DNA of 64,000 nt from Anthracocystis setariae. Its lineage: Eukaryota; Basidiomycota; Ustilaginomycetes; Ustilaginales; Ustilaginaceae. The position numbers were made by a program, and so were the translations under genes. Below are positions 59,397 through 64,000 of the stretch, piece by piece. Location: positions 372,001-436,000 of the forward strand of contig CAKMXJ010000019.1 in assembly GCA_928724745.1 (NCBI GenBank), in the 5' to 3' direction. The notes under the pieces were generated by a model. That model worked only from the letters and a program-made list of their open reading frames with translations. It had not been told where the DNA came from and ran no database searches. Every line of letters starts with the position of its first letter. Positions within the stretch are counted from its first letter, which is position 1.

Positions 59397-60092
59397 ATGA
59401 TTGCTTCTTGTCAGCTCATCATTCCATCTTGGACAGCATCGTCGCAAAGAATGTCATCCAGCAGTTTGCCTGGGCGATCACGGGCAGGATGGTTTGCGCC
59501 TTCTTCCATCCCACCCATCCTGCTTCTCACCATCGTCACCTCGCTCGCATTCAACCATGCGCTCATCTCTACCCAACGTCAACAAGACCAACGAACCCAT
59601 CGCATCCACTCCATCCTCCTCCAAGACACCATCGCCTACAACACTCGTCTCCTCTCCCACCTCACTCCTCCCTCCTCCCGCACCCTCTGGCCATTTGCCT
59701 CGAACAAGAACAAAACACCCATCACCGCAGATCCCGAGTGGATCGCACAAGATCGCGATGCCCTGGTGCGCAGATGGCGTGCACTCGGTCTGGATCCATT
59801 CCAAACTCACCTTGTCGCCTCAACCAATGCACAGCACGAATCCCAACCACTCTACGCCGAGCAACAGGCCAAGATGGGCTCAAAGGACGTGACTTGGTCC
59901 GAAATCCTCCTGGGCAAAAAGGAAACCCGATCGTCACTCATCCAACAATGGCGCAAAGTCACCCAAGGCATAAGAAACTCCTTCACCAACCTCAACCCCT
60001 CCTCCTCCCACCTCCCAATACCAGACCAATCAGAAGAGCAGGAACTCCAACACTTGGCCCAACTCTGGTCCCAAGCCACCAAATCATCGTGA
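59397..60092 (+). CDS. Small single-TM protein, unknown (probably mitochondrial)
   Basis: The 231-residue frame starts at ATG 59397; a second ATG at 59451 (MSSSSLPGRSRAGW) is as plausible and would give 213. A basic Ser/Arg head precedes one hydrophobic segment (IPPILLLTIVTSLAFNHALI), then a polar, mostly helical C-terminal part with WPFASNKNKTPITADPEWIAQDRDALVRRWRALG and a terminal HLAQLWSQATKSS. The pattern resembles small mitochondrial inner-membrane assembly factors, but I recognise no specific family. It is convergent with the dynein gene (98 bp between stops). Confidence 0.6.
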   Translation: MIASCQLIIPSWTASSQRMSSSSLPGRSRAGWFAPSSIPPILLLTIVTSLAFNHALISTQRQQDQRTHRIHSILLQDTIAYNTRLLSHLTPPSSRTLWPFASNKNKTPITADPEWIAQDRDALVRRWRALGLDPFQTHLVASTNAQHESQPLYAEQQAKMGSKDVTWSEILLGKKETRSSLIQQWRKVTQGIRNSFTNLNPSSSHLPIPDQSEEQELQHLAQLWSQATKSS

Positions 60093-60190
60093 AATAACCC
60101 CATTCACATATATACCCCCCAACGCACAAAAGTCAATAATTATTATCATAGTGGAAATAGAATCGATCCCATTGAAACCTCCCCCAACAT

Positions 60191-63100
60191 CTAGGACGCC
60201 CTCAACGCCACCGCCCTCTGAGCCACCATCCCTGCCTTCACCCCATCCTCCACCTTCAACCACGTCTCGAACAACTGCAAACTCCTATCCTCATTGAGAT
60301 ACACACTCACCAACACGCTCCCCTCCTGCTCCTCTTCTCGCGCCCTCTGCTCCCAAACCAACGCGGTCAATCCCAAATTACTCACCCCGCCCTCATTCAA
60401 CCTTAGCCTTGCCACCTCGGCATCCCACTCGGCCGCCTGCAACTTCAACCCACGAATCGCAAATTTCCCTTCCTCCAACCCTGCCCCTGCATCATTGATC
60501 AACAGCCTCAACCTCAGATTCTCCAACGACACCTTGGTCGCATGCGCCACCCTCTGCCTCGTCGCAGTCAAATACGCCCCGGCCGAGAACAACCACCCCA
60601 GAACCACCTCCACCATATCATACCCGCCCTCGCCAGCTTCACCATTCACCCGCTCCAGCTGCGATAGCCTCGCTGCCAAGTCCACGATCCATTCGGCTAG
60701 CGACATGGATTTCGGCACAGCATACCGACGCCACGAGCGTGGGATCGACGATTTCGCCAAGTCCGTCACTAGCGCGCGGTTGTGGTTCGTTTGCCGCGTC
60801 GTTCCCTCGCACACCGAGACCACCTGTTCCAGATCGCGTCGCACCGTCCAGAGCAGCGACGAACCTGTGCGATGCTCCCGTGCCCAAAAGCGATACAACG
60901 GATCCTGAACACTCGCGGCATCCATCCTCAACGCCGGCACCGAATTCGGCAACACCGTCAGCCACTGCAACGCATTCGCCCGCAACGCCTTCATCCACCC
61001 GGGCTGCACAGACGCCGATGCATCCTGTCCCTCCCCCCCCCCTCCACCTCCACTCGCACCCACTTTGCTCTGCTCATCCATCACCTCGTCCTCATCATCG
61101 TCATCGTCGGCGAGCTGCTTCATCTTGACCAACTTGCTCAGCAACTCGCTTCCCTGCGCCGCCGCAATCACCTTTTCGGCACTCGGCGCCAACGCCAACC
61201 ACTGCGGCGGCTGCTTCTCCGGCAACGCCTGCACCCAGCTGATAAACGTCTCCATCTTGGTCCCCTCGGGCGCCACCAGCGCATTCTTGTCATCCTTCAC
61301 CAGCTGAAAATCCACATCGTACGCCGCCGCACAGAAGATCTCCTCCACAAACGAATCCAGCAACTTCTGGTCCGCCGCATTGTCAATCTTGCCGCCGTAC
61401 ACACTCTGCTTGAGCAGCGAGCGGATCGCATCCCACGGCAACTGCTGCGGATCCACATTGGCCCTACCCTTGGCCACCTGCGCCACCCACCCCTCGATGA
61501 TATCCAACGCCGCCTCCGCATCCGAGTCGTTGAACTCGAACGGCTTCGACCACCCTAGCGGCGTATACCGCAACCTCTCCGTCAGCGTCGCGTGGAAGAA
61601 CGCCAGCAGAAAGTACAGTCGCGGCGTCTCGGCAGGTCCACGTTGCAAACGCGCCGGGGCGATGCTTTTCAGACTATCGAGCATGCTCGCACGGATCCCC
61701 GGCGGAGGCTCGTTCATCAGGATCCGCGACGCACGCAGAAAGTTGACCGGAATCGAAGGCGACGTCTCGCACGTCAGGAACAGGCGGAAGTTGCGGTTCG
61801 CGTTGAGACCCTGCAACTTTTTTTCGAGCTGCGACAGCCAGCTCGGCGCGAGGTGGACGTTTTTGAGCAGCACCCAGTTTCCCGTGCGTGCGGCCGAGGT
61901 GATGGCGTGATCGGCAAGTGCAAACCCCTCTTGCGAACCCATGGCCACCGAGGTGCATCGCGCATTGACGAGCTTGACCAGATGGTCGACGCGGTATGAC
62001 GCATCGTAGCCGGGCACCGAACAGAGCGCGATGGGTGTGCTGGCGTCCACTTCTTCGGCCACGATCTTGCCCAGATCGTAGCCAGGGTCTCCGAGCACGT
62101 CTTGACCAAAGATGCGCGACGTGAACGCGGCCATAGCCTGAACGATGCGGTCGGGACGCAAGCACTTGACCACGAGCATCTCGCGCACCTGATCTGCCAA
62201 GTCACCGGTGCTGTTCTCCCAAGTCCAGAAGACCGGCACGGCAGTCTCGGGACTGTTGGAGGTGAGGAAGGCTAGCCAAAGATCTGTGTTGGCTTCCATG
62301 TGTTCCTCGATGGTGCGGAAGAAGGCAAGACGCTTGAACGCTTGAAGACGAGTCAGCTGCTCTTCATCGAGCATAGCCTCGATTTCGCCATCGCCTCGGT
62401 GTTGCGTCCCGTTACTGGCCTGCCCAGCCTTTCCTGCAGCTGCCGCAGCCGCAATGTTGCCACCTTCGAGCAGGAACTCGTACTCTTCGCTGTCGAGCGT
62501 GTCCGCATGGCCCTGCTCACGCGCCTTGATCTGAGCCAGAAGCATAGCAAGCATGACATGGTCGTGATGCGCAAGTGCTTTGCTCGTCCTCTGGAAGACG
62601 ACCAGGAAGAGGTCGCGCATGAGAATGTCGAGTCGCTGCTTGGCGTCCGAGATGCCATCCAAGTGAGGATTGCGACGCAGGACAAAGTCGAAGATGTCGA
62701 GGAAGAAGCGAAGCGAGAATTGGTAAAAGTGAGAGATGAGATGGAGCTGATCGAGCACGAAGAAGACCGAGCTGCACGCTTTGGCGAGCGGAACGTATTC
62801 GGCGGTGACTTGATCCACCTCGTGCATGATGGCATCGGTCTCTTCGACCTTGGATGTAACCTCGGCCGCCTCCTTTTTGAGCGTCTCGAGCGTGTCGATG
62901 ACCTTGTCATCATCGAGGATATTGCCTTCGGACTCGTTGAGAGCCGTAAGAAGCGAGCGCTCGAGATGTCGGAGTCGAAGACGGAATTCACCTTGGAGCT
63001 TCATCAGATCGGTACGCTTGCGGTCGGTGTCGGGGCGCTCGACTTTGAGCACCTGGTCGAGCGACTGGCTTTGCAAACTGCTGCGTGTCATGGTGAAGTT

Positions 63101-64000
63101 GACAAACGTGACTCGGCTGCAGATGTCGGGCGAAAATTCGACGGAAGGGTCACGAGTGGTGAGGAACATGTTGAACGAGGGCGAAAAGTCGATGTCCTGG
63201 CTGCCAAGGCGGATGAGGACACGGCCACCGGTCCTTCGCAGCTCCTTGTTGAGTACAGGGTTGAGGATGGGATCGAGATACTCGACGTCCTGGATCAGTA
63301 GAGGGTTGCCGAAACGCAACGAGCTTTCCAGGGCTTTGAGGAAGGCTTCGTCAAGGAAGCTGGTGACGGTGAGTTTTTGCACCTTGAACTCGTTGAGAAG
63401 GAACTCGATGGCTTGGCCGGAAGGATCGATGATGAGAGGGTATCGGTTCCAGCGCTTGAGCATGATGGCGTTTTCGGTACAGAGGGTGTCGGCAGGGAGC
63501 GACTTGGCCTGCCACTCGAGACGTTCATCGGCGGTGGAGAGGTAGTCGGCGAAGGAGAGTTCTGGCTTGAACTTGATCTCGGCTTGGCGAAGATGGTCGG
63601 ACCAGTACTGCCACATGGACTCTCTGTATTGTTGATCGAAGAAGCCTGCATACGCCAGCATGGCTGCCGAGAGGAGGGCGTCGCCGACGATGGTGCTCAT
63701 CTGGTCGTCGAACGTGCGGCTTCCAGTCTCCCAACGTTGCTTTTCGGAAGAGAGACTGTCGAGAAGCTGCATGGATCTCGAGACGCGATTCTGGACGCGT
63801 TCCATCTCGGATTTGATGGCTTGGGTCTCGCTGATCAGGGCAGCATACTCGTCCTTGTAGGTGGAGATGCTGTTTTCGAGCTCTGCGATCATGTGGACGA
63901 TTTCGCTGGCCTGCAGCTTTGTATCTTCGGCCTGCTGTTCGAGTGATTGCACCTCGTCACGAAGCGGACCGACCTTGTCGAGGATCTCGGAGAATCGAAC
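60191..64000 (-). CDS. Cytoplasmic dynein heavy chain, C-terminal part, partial (runs off right edge)
   Basis: The frame is open from the window edge (RFSEILDKVGPLRDEVQSLEQ) to the stop at 60191, 1269 residues. It begins in the second strand of the stalk coiled coil, goes through AAA5 (RWNRYPLIIDPSGQAIEFL, then NPLLIQDVEYLDPILNPVL), the linker to AAA6 (VLKNVHLAPSWLSQLEKKL, FRLFLTCETSPSIPVNFLRAS) and the C-terminal domain (TRQRVAHATKVSLENLRLR). Dynein is the minus-end-directed microtubule motor. In Ustilago maydis the heavy chain is encoded by two genes, dyn1 and dyn2; whether this is the dyn2-type gene or a full-length gene cannot be decided because the upstream part is outside. Confidence 0.93.
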   Translation of the reverse strand, partial: VRFSEILDKVGPLRDEVQSLEQQAEDTKLQASEIVHMIAELENSISTYKDEYAALISETQAIKSEMERVQNRVSRSMQLLDSLSSEKQRWETGSRTFDDQMSTIVGDALLSAAMLAYAGFFDQQYRESMWQYWSDHLRQAEIKFKPELSFADYLSTADERLEWQAKSLPADTLCTENAIMLKRWNRYPLIIDPSGQAIEFLLNEFKVQKLTVTSFLDEAFLKALESSLRFGNPLLIQDVEYLDPILNPVLNKELRRTGGRVLIRLGSQDIDFSPSFNMFLTTRDPSVEFSPDICSRVTFVNFTMTRSSLQSQSLDQVLKVERPDTDRKRTDLMKLQGEFRLRLRHLERSLLTALNESEGNILDDDKVIDTLETLKKEAAEVTSKVEETDAIMHEVDQVTAEYVPLAKACSSVFFVLDQLHLISHFYQFSLRFFLDIFDFVLRRNPHLDGISDAKQRLDILMRDLFLVVFQRTSKALAHHDHVMLAMLLAQIKAREQGHADTLDSEEYEFLLEGGNIAAAAAAGKAGQASNGTQHRGDGEIEAMLDEEQLTRLQAFKRLAFFRTIEEHMEANTDLWLAFLTSNSPETAVPVFWTWENSTGDLADQVREMLVVKCLRPDRIVQAMAAFTSRIFGQDVLGDPGYDLGKIVAEEVDASTPIALCSVPGYDASYRVDHLVKLVNARCTSVAMGSQEGFALADHAITSAARTGNWVLLKNVHLAPSWLSQLEKKLQGLNANRNFRLFLTCETSPSIPVNFLRASRILMNEPPPGIRASMLDSLKSIAPARLQRGPAETPRLYFLLAFFHATLTERLRYTPLGWSKPFEFNDSDAEAALDIIEGWVAQVAKGRANVDPQQLPWDAIRSLLKQSVYGGKIDNAADQKLLDSFVEEIFCAAAYDVDFQLVKDDKNALVAPEGTKMETFISWVQALPEKQPPQWLALAPSAEKVIAAAQGSELLSKLVKMKQLADDDDDEDEVMDEQSKVGASGGGGGGEGQDASASVQPGWMKALRANALQWLTVLPNSVPALRMDAASVQDPLYRFWAREHRTGSSLLWTVRRDLEQVVSVCEGTTRQTNHNRALVTDLAKSSIPRSWRRYAVPKSMSLAEWIVDLAARLSQLERVNGEAGEGGYDMVEVVLGWLFSAGAYLTATRQRVAHATKVSLENLRLRLLINDAGAGLEEGKFAIRGLKLQAAEWDAEVARLRLNEGGVSNLGLTALVWEQRAREEEQEGSVLVSVYLNEDRSLQLFETWLKVEDGVKAGMVAQRAVALRAS

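Overview
The window looks like nuclear DNA of a basidiomycete smut or smut-like yeast (Ustilaginales; Ustilago, Sporisorium or Pseudozyma type). It is moderately GC-rich and gene-dense. Most genes are single long exons, and the few introns I can define are 70-115 bp. The protein set is typically fungal: SMC3, ERD2, EAF6, COX23, a p24 protein, a methylcrotonyl-CoA carboxylase-type subunit, SNF5, ATG9, an ER/vacuolar M28 protease, PRMT3, squalene synthase, the geranylgeranyltransferase-I beta subunit and a dynein heavy chain. Species assignment is inference; I could not run searches.

Layout. Positions 1-3.4 kb are an accessory island: a very GC-rich minus-strand reading frame of unknown function that runs off the left edge (six cysteines in a paired C-x2-C pattern, VDES repeats), followed by a frameshifted DD34E Tc1/IS630-like transposase. 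From 4.3 to 16.2 kb are plus-strand housekeeping genes: an FHA protein with a C-terminal anchor, an RRM protein, SMC3, a DAGK-domain lipid kinase and ERD2 (one intron). From 16.5 to 22.5 kb lie membrane-protein orphans: a Ser/Thr/Asn-rich protein (minus), a 79-codon membrane ORF and a roughly 12-TM protein (plus). From 22.8 to 27.7 kb are EAF6, COX23, a p24 protein and the biotin carboxylase subunit. Between 28.6 and 31.5 kb a roughly 1.82 kb unit is tandemly duplicated, carrying two diverged copies of a small two-TM protein.

From 33.0 to 43.2 kb are the large polyQ SNF5 gene and ATG9, with an octamer minisatellite just before the ATG9 start. From 44.4 to 49.5 kb a 2-oxoglutarate/Fe(II) oxygenase (a 3' mini-exon was found), an aldehyde dehydrogenase and an ACMSD-like amidohydrolase sit together and may form a small catabolic set. 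An intron-containing tRNA-Leu(AAG) follows. From 50.3 to 64 kb are the M28 protease, PRMT3 with an apparently dead zinc finger, squalene synthase, the CDC43-type subunit, a small membrane protein and the C-terminal part of a dynein heavy chain that leaves the right edge.

How the genes relate. Most neighbours are functionally unrelated housekeeping genes, as expected in a fungal chromosome. The possible functional groups are the oxygenase/ALDH/amidohydrolase trio and the adjacent isoprenoid users, squalene synthase and the GGTase-I beta subunit. Several gene pairs share short divergent promoters (COX23/p24, oxygenase/ALDH, CDC43/59.4 kb gene). The points most worth a second look are the left-edge Cys6 frame, the tandem two-TM paralogs, the membrane orphans and the oxygenase-ALDH-amidohydrolase trio.
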